Source of the DNA: Cryptomeria japonica
Taxonomy: Eukaryota; Streptophyta; Pinopsida; Cupressales; Cupressaceae
Reading direction: 5' to 3'
Length of the DNA: 64,000 nucleotides
Assembly: GCF_030272615.1 (NCBI RefSeq)
Contig: NW_026729151.1
Coordinates: forward strand, 1 to 64,000
In this document: piece by piece, positions 44,978-58,987 of the stretch
How positions within the stretch are numbered: the first letter of the stretch is position 1
Layout of the letters: each line of letters opens with the position of its first letter
The notes under the pieces: generated by a model
The model's input: only the letters and a program-made list of their open reading frames with translations
Databases searched by the model: none
Told to the model about the DNA's origin: nothing
Translations under genes and position numbers: made by a program

Positions 44978-45703
44978 ATGGAGAATGAAGAAGGAAGAGA
45001 GATTCTTATTTTTGGTAAAAGGATTCGAGTAGGAGGAGAGAACAATGGGTCTGTTTCTCATGAGAATGGAAATGAGAAAGGAGAAAAGAGGAAGTACATT
45101 AAATCTTTAATGCCCAGGATTCGTTGGACCTCTGATTTGCATGATAGTTTTCTTCGAGCAGTGCAACAACTTGGAGGTCCCAACAGTGAGCATTCATTCA
45201 ATCTTTCACTTTTCTTTATTAAGTTTTTTGTGTCGGTAGATATAGAATTCTAAATTCGTTTTAGTTTTGATATTGGTTTAGAATTCTAAATTTTTTTTAG
45301 TTTTGATATTGGTTTAGAATTCTAAATACTGTATAATATAAATTATGTTTGATTTATCTAGAATATCTTGTTCATACTTAATCCAATCTGTCCATCTATT
45401 TGTTATTTTTTTTTTTCATTGAATTGTTGTAAATTTAATACTCTATTTACAGAAGCATCCCCCAAACAACTTGTAGAGCTCATGGGTGTTGAAGGGCTTA
45501 CCCACCCTCAAGTGAAAAGCCATCTACAGGTACTGCTAAATTAATGTAATCACCCATGAGTTTGTAATAGGAAAAAGAAACCCTAATTCTAATATATACT
45601 TTTTTTCCATTTGTTTTCTCATTCTCTCCCAAATAAATCCTTAGTTTTTCATTGTTATTGACAAATGCAGGGATATAGATGTAAACTTCAAAAGCCAACA
45701 TAG
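44978..45703 (+). CDS. GARP (G2-like) transcription factor, short
   Basis: Exons 44978-45185, 45453-45529 and 45671-45703 join in phase with GT/AG borders to 105 codons. The N-terminus is MENEEGREILIFGKR with an acidic/glycine stretch and a basic KRKYIKS. The GARP domain follows: PRIRWTSDLHDSFLRAV, QQLGG, ASPKQLVELMGV, GLTHPQVKSHLQ and GYRCKLQKP, then TAG. Such proteins bind DNA as plant regulators in the nucleus. GARP proteins are normally much longer; the frame after the TAG stays open for 26 more codons (KLPQSNAG... to TAA), so this stop may itself be a lesion. Gly replaces the usual Lys/Met/Arg before YR. The start is the first ATG after the candidate TATA box. Functional status is uncertain. 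Confidence 0.75.
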
Positions 45704-45795
45704 AAGCTTCCTCAATCAAATGCAGGTTTATTACTCGAAGATAAAGACAAGTCACAAGTCATAACTTCAGACAAGCCTCTAGTTTAAATATTTTT

Positions 45796-46833
45796 TATTG
45801 AAAACAATGGCTGCAATGCAGCTTTAGTGGCTGCAAAGGACTGCAAAATTGATGATTTTGATTTTGATTTGAGAACTTGTAGGTTAATCGTACTGAAAAA
45901 ACTCTTATTATAAAGCTTTCCAGAGGATAAACTGGGTTATGTTATTTGTCAGCTACCTTCAGGAAAATAATCTCCAACTGTTATTAAAGTTTCGTATTCA
46001 TGTTTATGGTGGTGTTCTTATTTTACTTAGATCTGCTCCTTCCTTGTTGGATGGTTTTCACTTGACTTTCATTCATCCATGATGGTATTGTTTATTCTGA
46101 TCCTCAATTTTTCTGCAGCCTATATGGACTCTTTAACCTCTCTGACATGTAAAGTTCTTAGTTTAATAATTTATTGTTAGTTATAAGAATTTTGATCATT
46201 CTGATCCTTATGGTCTCTTTTTTTCATCTGTCTGACATGCCAAGTTAGAGAAAAAAATTTCGAGAAGAAAACTGGAATTAAAAATGTGAAAACTGGCTCC
46301 CAAGGGTCATGCCTTATTGAAAACAATGGCTGCAATGCAGCTTTAGTGGCTGCAAAGGACTGCAAAATTGATGATTTTGATTTTGATTTGAGAACTTGTA
46401 GGTTAATCGTACTGAAAAAACTCTTATTATAAAGCTTTCCAGAGGATAAACTGGGTTATGTTATTTGTCAGCTACCTTCAGGAAAATAATCTCCAACTGT
46501 TATTAAAGTTTCGTATTCATGTTTATGGTGGTGTTCTTATTTTACTTAGATCTGCTCCTTCCTTGTTGGATGGTTTTCACTTGACTTTCATTCATCCATG
46601 ATGGTATTGTTTATTCTGATCCTCAATTTATCTGCAGCCTATATGGACTCTTTTTCCTCTCTGACATGTAAAGTTCTTAGTTTAATAATTTATTGTTAGT
46701 TATAAGAATTTTGATCATTCTGATCCTTATGGTCTCTTTTTTTTCATCTGTCTGACATGCCAAGTTAGAGAAAAAAATTTCGAGAAGAAAACTGGAATTA
46801 AAAATGTGAAAACTGGCTCCCAAGGGTCATGCC
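45796..46833. repeat. 519-bp tandem duplication (copy B)
   Basis: Units 45796-46314 and 46315-46833, period 519 as in copy A. Confidence 0.9.
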
Positions 46834-46894
46834 TTATCGAAACACAGACAATTTGTTGGGATGGCGCACTCTTTCTTTAAGTGGAAATTCTTAA

Positions 46895-47284
46895 TTGACC
46901 AGACCACAGACCCAGAGAAAGAAGAGGAATTCAAGGATTTCTCGGTCACAGGAAAATGAGGAGGCTCCCAATCTCAATGACGTAAAAACATTCCCCAGGA
47001 ACAGAATGGGCAGGTTGGCAAGCCGAGGTGGTCGAGGTGGTCATTTGTCAAGCGGACATGGACAGAGTAGCCTTGGGCGGGGACGTGGCCATCCCCAAGT
47101 TCTCCTCAGGAGCCTTCCACATAACTGCTCTTCCAAATTTAAAGATATGATCTTGCTTTTTGTTTTTATTTATTGTTTCTCTATTCGAACTCTGGAGCAT
47201 ATATGCTATCTAGCTTTTAGACTCTACTTTTATTTTTTTTATTTTTTTTCAAAACTCCCCTTAATTTTTGTATGGACAGTTTAA
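46895..47284 (+). CDS. RG-rich open frame (copy B)
   Basis: Counterpart of 6676-7065; identical over the coding-like first 300 bases, then diverging in the T-rich tail. No in-frame ATG at the start, so an exon at best. Confidence 0.25.
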   Translation: MTRPQTQRKKRNSRISRSQENEEAPNLNDVKTFPRNRMGRLASRGGRGGHLSSGHGQSSLGRGRGHPQVLLRSLPHNCSSKFKDMILLFVFIYCFSIRTLEHICYLAFRLYFYFFYFFSKLPLIFVWTV

Positions 47285-47676
47285 AGATGCAAAATTGTTT
47301 TCATAATATTTTTTGACAGATCATGTAGGATCTGTAATATGTTTCATATGTAATTAAAATTCAAAGTAATATACTACTCTGGCTCTGCCCTTTGCTTACT
47401 ACAAAAAAAGTGTCAAAACTGACATTAGTATTAATTGAGTGTTTGATATTAAACTACAATAATATTTGTAGAGTAATATTATTTTTTATGAAATTATTTT
47501 TGTTATTTGAAATACAATTCTCTATTATTTGGTGGCCTTTTTGGTATAGCCAATCTTGTGAAAAGATAAGTGATTCATAGAAGATTTCTTGGTGGCAGCA
47601 CTGCTGATTTTGTATTTCTTGTATTAATGCAAGGCCTGTTAGTTGAAATTTTTCTTTCGCTGATTGTTCTTGTCAC

Positions 47677-49033
47677 ACAAACACCTTTTTTATGGTTAGT
47701 CGCTTCCCTGTCCAATTGTATTCTACCACGTATACATGACAATACTTTCAATTTGTTTTTTGGAAAGGATTTGTAATGTGAAATAGAAACTGTAAACAGC
47801 ATTTAATATGGAAGGTAAAGGTATAAACTTAAACAAACCAGAAATTAATTCATATGGGTTTATATTTATAATTATAAAATAAACAAAAGTTATTGGCATA
47901 AAAATGTATCAATTCAATTTTGTTGGTTAATTAGTAATTTAATTTATATTATATATTATATGTTGTAAAATATTAATTATAAAATTTGTATTTCATTAAA
48001 TATTATATCTTATTCATGTTGAATATCTTATGTTTTAAATATTTGTTTGTATTTTTTATATATTAAATTTATATTTAAATTATATATATTATTATTTATT
48101 ACTTTTTTATTTAACAGATGTTATTAAATACAAATAACTAGTAATTGCATCTTGGTGTGCAATGGGTATGTCGAATAGGTGTGGAAGGTCAATTAGGGGG
48201 AAACTATGGTCATTTTTTTGCATAAATTTGTAGACTACATGAGATCAATTAGTAGGCCATTTAGAAAATGATGTTGTTTGTGCAAAAAAGGGTCTCAATG
48301 GAGGAGTGATAGCTTCAAATCCACTTTGCATCCGCTTACAAGGATCCTTGATCATAATTGAAACAAAACATTTGAATTAGGAAGATAATTTTTATTTTAC
48401 CAATGATCTCATGTTATGTTTCCAATGAGGTAAGAGGGAGAGAGGTAGAGATATGGATAGAAACGGGGAGACACAGAGGTAGAGATATGGATAGAAACGG
48501 GGATATATGTTTACAAACTCCCTTTTTATGGTTAGTCGCTTCACCACGTATACATGAAAAGACTTTCAATTTGTTTTTTTGGAAAGGATTTGTAATGTGA
48601 AATAGAAATTGTAAACAACATTTAATATGGAAGGTAAAGGTATAAACTTAAACAAACAAGAAATTAATTCATATAAGTTTACATATATAATTATAAAATA
48701 AAAAAAGATATTGGCGTAAAAATGTATCAATTCAATTTTGTTGGTTAATTAGTAATTTAATTTATATTATATATTATATGTTGTAAAATATTGATTCTAA
48801 TATTTGTATTTAATTAAATATTATATTTTATTCATGTTCAATATCTTATGTTTTAAATATTTTCTTGTATTTTTAATATATTAAATTTATATTTAAATTA
48901 TATATATTATTATTTATTACTTTTTTATATAACAGATGTTATTAAATACAAATAACTAGTAATTGCATCTTTGAGTGCAATGGGTATGTCGAAGAGGCAT
49001 GGAAGGTCAGTTAGAGGAAACTATAAATAGGGG
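47677..49033. repeat. Diverged ~520-bp direct repeat (copy B)
   Basis: Counterpart of 7576-8926. The 118 bases at 7212-7329 are missing just upstream. Confidence 0.75.
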
Positions 49034-49692
49034 AGAGGTAGAGATGGAGATAATATTCAAATGACATGCTACTCTAAGAATAAATCCCCTAGGACACATG
49101 ATATCATTAAATTATTGGGATGAAATGAGTAATCAAAAGTTATTATTTCTGTATTGATCTCTCACTCCAAACTTTTAATTTACATTTTAACTTGAAATAT
49201 TTAATTATATAAATAAATTTTTATAGATAATTATTCTATAATAAATTAAAATTTAATACTTAGACAGAAAATTATAAATGAAATTAATTCTATTATCTTT
49301 TAACTATTATTTTCAACTTCATAAGAAGACAAAAATAATATAATACAAATTTAATAATAAAAATATATATATATATATTTCTTAAAAACATAATCCTAGT
49401 TTAATTTTAAAAATCTATATAATAATTATTATAATAATAAAATTAATCTTGCATTTAATTATTAACTTGTAATTTACTATTATATTATTTCAATTATATT
49501 TATGTAATATTAATACTAACTTGTCTTAATAAAAATAATTATTAATAATTGTAGAAGTGAAAATAGACATTTTTGAGTGACTTTATAAAATATTTAAATT
49601 TATGATTAAAATATTATTAAATTATTTTGTATGTATTAAATCAATTTAAAAACTGGCCTATTAATGGGCTTGCTAGGGCTAATCTAGGATTC
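49034..49692. other. Very AT-rich stretch (copy B)
   Basis: Counterpart of 8927-9586; the (AT)n run near 49370 is longer by several bases. Confidence 0.5.
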
Positions 49693-50105
49693 AAGAACGT
49701 GAAGGTGGTGGAGTGGTTCAAGCCAAGGGAAGGATGGTATAAAATTAATATTGTAGCAATTGGAGCTTCAAAACTTGTGGAGGGAACGAACAATGACGTC
49801 GAGGCTTAAGCAGCTATTGAAGAGTTGAAAATGGTGAAAAAATTGGGCTTCTCAAAAATACAGCTTGAAGGAAATTCCTTGATTATTATTATGCAATAAA
49901 AAAGGGTGAAATACATTCTTGGAATTTGAATAAATATATAACTATTGCCAAGCATTTATTAGAAACTTTTGAGGAATTTGAATTTTGGCATGCGATTAGA
50001 TCAAGAAACGATGTGGTGGGTAGGCTGTCCAAATGGGCAATGACTCTCGATGATGGGCCAAAAAGGATAATGGAATATTTTCGTAATCTTGAGCTCAATC
50101 TCTAA
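49693..50105 (+). pseudogene. RNase H-like relic (copy B)
   Basis: Same internal deletion, stops and frame changes as 9587-9999; a handful of substitutions. Confidence 0.7.
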
Positions 50106-50183
50106 GTTGTAATAGTACATCACTATTTTAAGAAGTTATTAATAAAAGGGTGTGGTGGTGATGTGATATTACATGGGTAGCAC

Positions 50184-50768
50184 TTGGTGCTAACAATTGT
50201 GGATGGCTGGCGACTATATTTTAATATGGAGGACACCTTTTTCTTGATTATGCTAAGGCAACAAATAACATTTATGAGAAAATGCACTAACATAAGAATG
50301 AAAAATATTTTTAAATTTTATGCAGATATTTTCATTCAAATCAAGGAAATCCTTTTGGGTGAAGAGTTTTTGACAGCTATACATAGGTACAACACAAATA
50401 TAGACATTGTGTCAATGGTGGTGATGTATGTGTTGGAGTTTGGATGAAAAGAAGATTTTGAGTGGGTGTTGAAGGGTTGTGTGAAAAATGATTAGTTTCA
50501 TGGTTTGCATTTGATGTTGGAAAGGGCAATTTTAGGGGCAGGGTTTATGCTTGCAGAGGTGGCTAAGGGCATAGATGAGAAGACTCCTCAATAACTAATG
50601 GAATTTATTCATATCCATTGGGATTAGTTGATTCATTACATGTGTATGAAGGAACAATAACGAGCCAAAGGAAAGAGGAAGGTGGGGATAGAAGAAGAAC
50701 CAGAACCAAGATTCGAGATAAAAGACTAGTGGGTTAATGGGCCTTTGAAAGCATTGAGGAAGAAATGA
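50184..50768 (+). pseudogene. Decayed unknown protein gene (copy B)
   Basis: Same frame and the same seven stops as 10078-10662, so decay was complete before duplication. Confidence 0.45.
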
Positions 50769-53700
50769 AAAGAAAATGATTGATTTTTATTTAAAACTTG
50801 TTTACGTAGTTACTTGATTGACTTTTATGATGGGACATATGAATTGTGATATTATCATCTCCTTGTTGTCTCCCTTGTTATCATTTGACAATGTGATATA
50901 CCATGGGGGTATTGAGCTCTTTGGGGCCTATACCATGCAATGTGTTGTGAACCAGCCAATTCTAGTTGAGATGCTGTATTGTTTGTTTTTATGTTCACTA
51001 CTCAGTGATTTATTATCATATTTTATTTGAATTAGATCCATCACACCCAAAAATATTTAGATGTTAGACAAAATTATTTGATGCACAAGAGGTATGCTAG
51101 TATCTAGGTATTTTTAATACATTATACTCTTACTTCTAGAGCCATTAGGATGAAAAATGATCTAGTTTAATTCAAATGGCATGATCCAGTTAGTTTAGGA
51201 CATGCATCACCCTTCATAGTCTATTATTGAGGTATATATATGCTCCTAGGAATAAAAACTCCAAGGAAATATTCTATGAGATGCAATACTACTCAATTAT
51301 TGGTCCTAAAAACAAATCATAATATACCAAACTCTTGTGTCTACCAATTTAGAGAGAGAGGATGGCATGCCTCATGTTGATTGATAAAACATTTATTTAA
51401 AAATAGGATGAATTTGAGAGGGGAGGATATAATTTGGATGGAAAGGGATGTTCAATATAGATTTGTAAATTTTTTGCTTCCACTTGGAGGTTTAATAATG
51501 ATGAGGCTTTGCCCAAAATATCACACACATCATAGGAGAGGATCCAAAGGTTATTATGTTACTAAAATATTGCTCACATATAAAGAGAAATTGTATATTA
51601 ATATGAATTAGTCCTTTGATAGTATGAAATACTACAAATTATGGTTATAGACACCACCATTAAAAGGAGACATGAATGTTAACTATTCAAACTAAAGGAG
51701 TTGTAGACACACAAATGAATTTAATTAGAAATTATATTCAAATTCATTATAGCTGAGGAATTATGGTTAACCTAGTTAAACAAATGCTATATATAAACTA
51801 ATGTTAATCTATAAGTGAATTTAACTAAGACAATTTAAAGTTAATGTAGAACATTATATCTAAGAATTTATTCTTTCAAAATAAACTAATATTTTTGAAA
51901 TACTATCATGAAAATTAAAAATTGAATACCTTTTCTTTGTCTATAATATGTTTGCATGTTTTCTTCATATAATTTTTATTTCATTTCTACTTAATGATAT
52001 AAATCACTCTTATTTTGCCTTATCTTTTTATTTCCCATCTCCTTATTTGTAAAAAAATAACTTAAAAATTCCTTTGCCAAAATTTTGATCTTGCAAAGTA
52101 TCCCAACAAAGAAAAAGTTTGAAAAAGAAAAAAATGAAAGCATTAGATATTGATGTTACAAATATATATTTAAAAAATTATAAATTTATCCTTTGTATGA
52201 AAAAGGGTATGCATGACAACATAAATGTCATTTTTTAACAATGTAGTGTACTATAAAAAATATATTATTGAGAGTTACATTTAAAATTTACAATTTAGTT
52301 ATAGTTTTTTTTTAAATATTCAGAATCTACAAACAAAATCCCACAAATTAGTAGTTCATATCGTCTTGGAATTATTAACATTTTAGTTGGTATAGGTGTT
52401 AAAAAGTGAAGATTAAGTTAAAAAAATGATTTCGATGCCCAACATTGGCCAAAAAGTGGACCTCATTGTTATGTGATTATCCAAGTAGAGGTTTTAGGCT
52501 AGACCTACTTGTCAACTATTCATGGGTCAACAAATATATCTAAACTCCAACCCTAATTTACCATTGAGTTCTTTAATTCTCTCACTCTAGCATAGGTTGG
52601 GTTGTATTTCTGAGCGTTGTGCTCTAGACATTTTTGACATGAATCAAGTGGTATTTTGAATCTCCAAAGGTTGACATCTCTATAGCGTTCATCATGAGAA
52701 TAATGGAATTATTGATGTTTGACTATTCTCATACATGAATATGGTGGCATGCCAAATATTTGAGCTCAAAAATTTCACTAGCATACACTAAAATAAACTT
52801 GAACCCCAAACTCTCACAATTCCTAGAAATCAAGTAGGAAGAATTCCCAATATCTAAACTTTGACACCTCCCTAGCATGAGCTAGATAAAAAAAAAAATC
52901 CGAACCTTGACAATACTTAGGTATGAACTGGGCCACAATCCCAATGTGTGGTCCCTAATGTCTTACTAGCATGAATCAATCAAAAGTCTGAACCCCAAAT
53001 CTCTGTAAAAAGTCTTTCCATTAATATTTTAAATAGGACAGGAGAACAAATATACCATGTAATTTCTCATCAAACTTTTAAGGATTTTATATGAAATGGT
53101 TTCTATATTGACCTATTCTCCTCCCATAATTATCATAGCTACACTCACAAATTATGTGTAATAATGTAGTTAGAGGTAAGGATTTACCATAAAATGAAAG
53201 ATGATATGACATTTTCCAAGTACCTATAGAAAGGTCACAATTATAGCATTAGTTGTAACATCTCCACTTAGGTGTTTTGGGGTATTATTGCTAATAAATT
53301 TATTTATATTTTTAATATTATTAGAGTTTCTAAACCCTAGGTAACCATTCAAAGTTATGTAGATTAGTAGTTTTATTAGTAGTCTTGTTACATTCTTTGA
53401 ATGTATGCCTACTATTGACCTGTGAGAAACTTTGTATAATTCTTTTATATTATTAATGTAGGTACAAAAAATTTAATTCGAGTGAACATTACCGTTTAGG
53501 ACATCAATGATGATTTTTGAGTCTCATTCTAGGTTTGATTTGTTAAAGGAATATCTAGAATCTTGAAATATATCTAAAATCTAGAGGTAGGCTTTAGAGT
53601 CAAAAAAAAAAATTATGCATGTATCGCTTTGAAATATAGATCATATTCTCCTCTCTAGGTTACTTAGTTACAAATTATCTTAAATATTATATTTCTACTC

Positions 53701-53942
53701 CTTAATAAAGATAAGCTACTTGATTGTTCAGAGTTGAACACCAAGTGAATTATGTTGAGGAGAATGCTCTATACAGACATTTTTAAAATATCTGTCACTT
53801 TTATTCCACAAATTCTCTTATGAATTATTCTAGTACCGACTCTTCCAAATCTAGTTATGCTCATATATCTCGTATGTCTTCTTATCACTAAACCAATGAC
53901 CCTTCAATTGTTTCATGTACCTCATTCAATTATTTAATGATT
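50769..53942. other. Long stretch without a supported gene (copy B)
   Basis: Counterpart of 10663-13840; nothing further recognised. Confidence 0.4.
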
Positions 53943-54312
53943 TGTTAAAAGTCTTATGTTTCTTCTTCTACAACTAATATAATGTTCTCTTCTCCAATAA
54001 TATTATCTCATAGAGCCTATGAAATAAGCTCTAATTAATAGATTACAATAGAAATAAACAAGTGGAAGGATTCTCTGGCTAAAATACTAATGGTTGAAGC
54101 ACGACAACTTTGTGAGCTTATGATTCGGTAAACAGTCTTATATTTCTTCTTTCATAAATAATCTAATGTTCTCTTCTCCGATAACCTTAATTAATATATC
54201 CTATCACATTACTTATGGTTAATAGTTTATAATAGAAATAAACAAGTGGAAGGATGATCTAGCTAAAATACATAATACAAATGATGGAAGCAAAATGGTT
54301 TTGTTATCTTAT
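53943..54312. repeat. 184-bp diverged tandem repeat (copy B)
   Basis: Counterpart of 13845-14214. Confidence 0.7.
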
Positions 54313-54535
54313 GTTAAAATAGCAGAGAAAAAATTCTAAATTTGTGTAGTTGGTTTAGATTTAGAGGAGCTTTATATGGTTTAGATGAAAAATTGGAACA
54401 AATATTAAGATATATAATTTTTATTTTAGATGGATCTTTTCAGCTGGTGTTCAATGCAATGTTTGTGTTCATGTAGTAAAAAAAATAGAGATTAATTTGT
54501 ATTTTTTAAACAAATATATTTGAAATATCTAGATT

Positions 54536-54816
54536 TTTTTTTTTTTAATAATGCCTGGTAAACTTTTTAAAGTGACTGATGATGTTGGCATGACATGCCC
54601 TTCGGCTCTACATGAAACTCTTTTGACCCAGAGCTATGAACCGGTGAGGCCACAACCGGGGGACCTCATCCCCACACTTCACTTGTTCAAACCCGCAAGC
54701 AAAACGTCCCAGCGAAGACACAAGGCCTACGAGCACATTGGCCCGACAGGGGTTTGAACCTTGGTGATCGCTTCACAGACAAAGTGTTTTAACCGTGACA
54801 CTGCATCTCCAAAGAC
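54536..54816 (-). mobile_element. tRNA-derived SINE (copy B)
   Basis: Same insertion as 14438-14718, with target duplications 54518-54535 (one change) and 54817-54834. It shows several transition-type differences from copy A, more than the flanks, consistent with cytosine methylation. Confidence 0.85.
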
Positions 54817-55037
54817 ATTTAAAATATCTAGATTACTAACAGGTAGTTTCATGCATTTATATTAGTTTTTTGGTAATTAGAGTTAAAAATCATATACAAT
54901 AAATTTTTAAAATATAATAGCCTATCGCCAAATTTGTTGTTAGTTATTGTATCTATTATTATGACATGATGGATAGTTTCAAGTGACATGTAATTCCATG
55001 CATTTAGATATTGTTTGGTCATAGTTAAAAATTATAT

Positions 55038-56388
55038 CATTGGTAATTTTTGAAGAATATAATACCCCATCCTCGAATTAGTTTTGATTGGAGGTAAATA
55101 AGTTTTGCAGGGACTAGAGACCTTGTATAACAAGTTTTGAAGGGACCTGAAACCCTCGGATTTTTCATGGATCTGGAACCAACAAAGGAACGTTTCTAAA
55201 AGATACAACAAAGACAATAAGCAGCCCAGGCACAATCACACAAGTCAGATCAAATGTTATAAAATATTGTAGCCATAGGCAACCAGATGCCAACCAACCA
55301 TTATAAATTAGGCAACACGCAGCAGGTTGGCCCAAACAAAGGCACAACAACAGTCAGTAAGCCTAAAAAACCAATAACGAGGGTATTATAGGTACCCTCA
55401 ACCAGTAAGGGGTTTTTCTGGCACCCAAAACCTAAAGAAACATCATCAAACGACAAAGCAGAAAGCCTGTACCTAACCAAAACCAAAGAATGGCCAGAAT
55501 GGACCCTTTAAAACTATTAGAATCTACCCTTACCGTGGGTTTTACAAGGCTCCCACAATTTGTGATAGTGGTTTTTATAAGGCTCCCACAACCAAAAGAT
55601 CCCAAAACCAAAAAAATCAGATCCATAAAGATAAGCATTGAGTAATAATATAGAATCAAGGGATTTTGAAAGGAACCCCAAACCTTCAAGTTGGGTTTTG
55701 AAGTGGCTCCCAAAACTAGCGGATTGAAGCCAAAAAGCCAGAACCAATGGCAAGTCATCGACCTTTTCTGCAACACTCCTCTCCACCTTAATAGGATAGG
55801 AACCCACCTCTATAGGGGTCAAGAAAAGGTATAGACCAACAGTAGAAGAAGCTTTGCTCCAAACAATAAAATAGTGTCCAACAACCAAGAAACAAGGCCA
55901 CATAGCATAGCTGGACAAAAGGGTTTTAAGAAGGCTAACAAAACCTAAAACCAAAAGAGAGGCATAAACCAGTCAATCTCCAAGCATGCAAGCACCACCC
56001 AATACTCCACCTCCATAGTAGAAAAGAGACAGAAACCCTGGAGAAAGGAGAAAGAAACATACAAACAACCAACCTAGAAAAATAGGGCAATAAAAGCCCC
56101 TAAAAGAATCCATCCCCCATCACTCAGCCAACCAATCTTCCCCTCAATAGAAGAGAGAAGCACCTCTATAGGATAGGATAAAAAAAAAAAGGAGAGATGA
56201 AATCCAGAACCACAACAGAGATCCTCTTCAGGAAAATAATCACAAAAGAGCACCCACAACCCACAAAGTAGAACAACAGGGTCAAGCCCAACCCCCACAG
56301 AGGAAGCAAAGACCACCGTGGACAGAAGACATGGGAACATCTAGGAAAAAAAGATCCAAAATCCTGTTAGATAGTTCAAATAACTGGA
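55038..56388. repeat. GGTTTT..AAAACC motif region (copy B)
   Basis: Counterpart of 14940-16290 with the same dispersed motifs. Confidence 0.45.
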
Positions 56389-56395
56389 AGACAAC

Positions 56396-57506
56396 TGAGA
56401 GCGGGGGGTGAACCAGTTGTCACAGATTACCAGAACATTTTAGCAATTAAAACAATTAATACCAGAACCCAAAACATTAATACTGGAATGCTTAAACCAA
56501 ATGTTGGAATAGCAGTTAAACCTATTAAGCCTAAATAATAATCAAAGAATAAATACCATCCACATGACACCGAGATTTATATGTGGACAACCCAGTAAAG
56601 GGAAAAACCATGGTGGGAAGCCTACCCACAGTCAAATGATACGTTTGCCGTAAGTATGTGAATTACAATTGAGAGGCCTATACTTGCAGGAAGGCCAATA
56701 GCTTAGAGAGCAATTCTCATCACAAAAGGAGTCTCACTGACTACATAGAAATCCTAACTACAATTCGGAAGGACTGAACTACAAAGATAACATCTCCTAT
56801 TCGTGAGTACAGTTCCGAGTAAGCTCAATACCTGAGGACTAAATCCTTATCCTATACTATGATGATCTACAATGAGATCTTACATCATATATACAAACCC
56901 TCGGCCATAAACAATGAGGTCGGCCATTAGACAATAAACCAATTACATAATTACAAAAAATGTCAGCCTTAGACCAAACAAACAATATCCAACACATAAG
57001 ACATCCCAGAAACACATCGAGAGGTCCAATCCACATGTTACATTAAGTCGGTCCATAACCTAGATCAATCGGGACCCAATATAGGTCAACACGCTAAAGA
57101 AATGATCTCCATCTGCCAAGTCTCGAACATGATCACCATCAGCATTCTGAATCTCCACCAGAAGTTGTACCGACACCACTTATGCATATCATTAAAGATC
57201 TTCATCAAAAGCTTTGTCGGTGAAACCCTCGTCGGAACCACAAGCCGAGCTTCCAAGAAAGCAGGATAACATCCAACCACCAGAACAAAACCAACTGACT
57301 GAATATGAACATGAGTAGCATGAATAAGACAATTCCATAACCAAACCATACCGGAGCATACCAGATCATGCCAGATCCAAACCAACCACAAATCACTCAA
57401 CCTACTGAGACCATAAGGGTGTCAGTAAAGCATCCAAACAGCTAGTGTTGACATCAATGACAAAAACTCAATGCAACACATAATCTATTCCTCCAAATGG
57501 CCAACA
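56396..57506 (-). repeat. 3' LTR of the copia element (copy B)
   Basis: TG at 56396, CA at 57505-57506; counterpart of 16298-17407. Confidence 0.65.
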
Positions 57507-57868
57507 ATCTCCCCCATTGGCATTGATGGCCACACTAGATGTGAAAAACATCTAAGTACCAAGAAATGACAAACAAGTCTCCACCAATGGAAGACAACCA
57601 ACAATCTCCCACTCAAAAATATAGCAATGAATTTCTGAAACAAAAACCAAACTTCCCCTGTGAATGATATCTCTATAAAGCTCTGAATTACACATATATA
57701 TTTGCCCCTAATTTTTCTTTTTCACATGAATATCTCTCTCCCTTTGACATAAATGCTAGAAATCTGACAAAAAAATTCAAAGAAAAAACATAAACCACTG
57801 AATCACAAAGTTGACTACTCCTCTTGAGCAGTAGCATCCCCACATCAGTGCCAGAATGAAAAATATCT

Positions 57869-58684
57869 CTAGTAATGCATTCCGGACTTATGCCAAAAAT
57901 CATCAAAGTTCCCTATCAGAGGGGCAAAATCCCCTAACCTATCTCTCAGGTACTCAAATAGTTCTTTAGGCAAAAGTTTAGTGAAAATATCAAAAATCTG
58001 CTCTTTAGTGTTCACATAAACGAGTCTAACTTCATTTTCTTCCACCTTCTCCTTCAAAAAGTTATACTTGATATATATGTGCTTTGTCAGAGAGTGATAT
58101 ACCAGATTCTTTGATATGTCAATAGCAGCAGAGTTATCACACTGAATAACTACCAGTCCAGTGCAATGCACTTTGATATCCTTCAACATTTTCTTCATCC
58201 ATAAAACCTATGTATAGTTAGTAGCAGCAACAACATACTCAGTTTCAATAGTAGATAAAGAAGTACATGAGTGTTTCTTGCTGATCCATGAAACCAACTT
58301 CTTTCCAAGAAAGAAATCTCCAACAGAAGTACTTTTCTAGTCATCAACATCTCCAGCCCAATCAGCATCTGTATATGCACATAAAGTAAATTCATCATCC
58401 TTAGGGTACCACAAATAATATTCTGATGTACTTTGCAAGTATCTAAAAATCCCTTTCACCGCACTCTCATGATTTTCTCTAGGATCACTCTGAAATCTAG
58501 ATGCAATACAAACAACATTCATTATGTTAGGCCTAGTTTGAGTCAAAAAAAGTAGACCTCCAATCATAGATTTGTATCTTGTAGGATTTATTGGTGCAGA
58601 AACATCTTTCCTTGTCAATTTCTCACTTGTAATCATAGGAGTACTTACCGGTTTAGAATCTCCCATACCAAATTTCTTCAACAA
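57869..58684 (-). pseudogene. Copia RNase H domain (copy B)
   Basis: Same motifs and stops as 17770-18585; HIYIKYN replaces QIYIKYN, the usual copia residue being His. Confidence 0.85.
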
Positions 58685-58987
58685 TTCCCTAGTATACTTA
58701 GTTTTATAGATGAAAATACCTTTGCCAGTCTAAGTAATCGCAAACCTAAGAAAAAATTCATTTCCCCAATCATAGACATTTCAAATTCCTTCTCCATATT
58801 CTTAGAAAATTCCATGCATAGCTTATCTTCACCTCGAAAAATGATGTCATCAACAAATACTTCACTAATTAGTATATCATCATGAGTGATCTTATAATAT
58901 AAATTATTGTTTACATTACCCTTAGTAAAACCAAGCTTCAAAATATATTTATCCAACCTTGCATGCCAAGCTCTAAGTGCCTATTTC
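58678..58987 (-). pseudogene. Copia RT C-terminal fragment (copy B)
   Basis: Keeps LYYKITHDDILISEVFVDDIIF but lacks the upstream RT half, removed by the 1,095-bp deletion. Confidence 0.85.
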
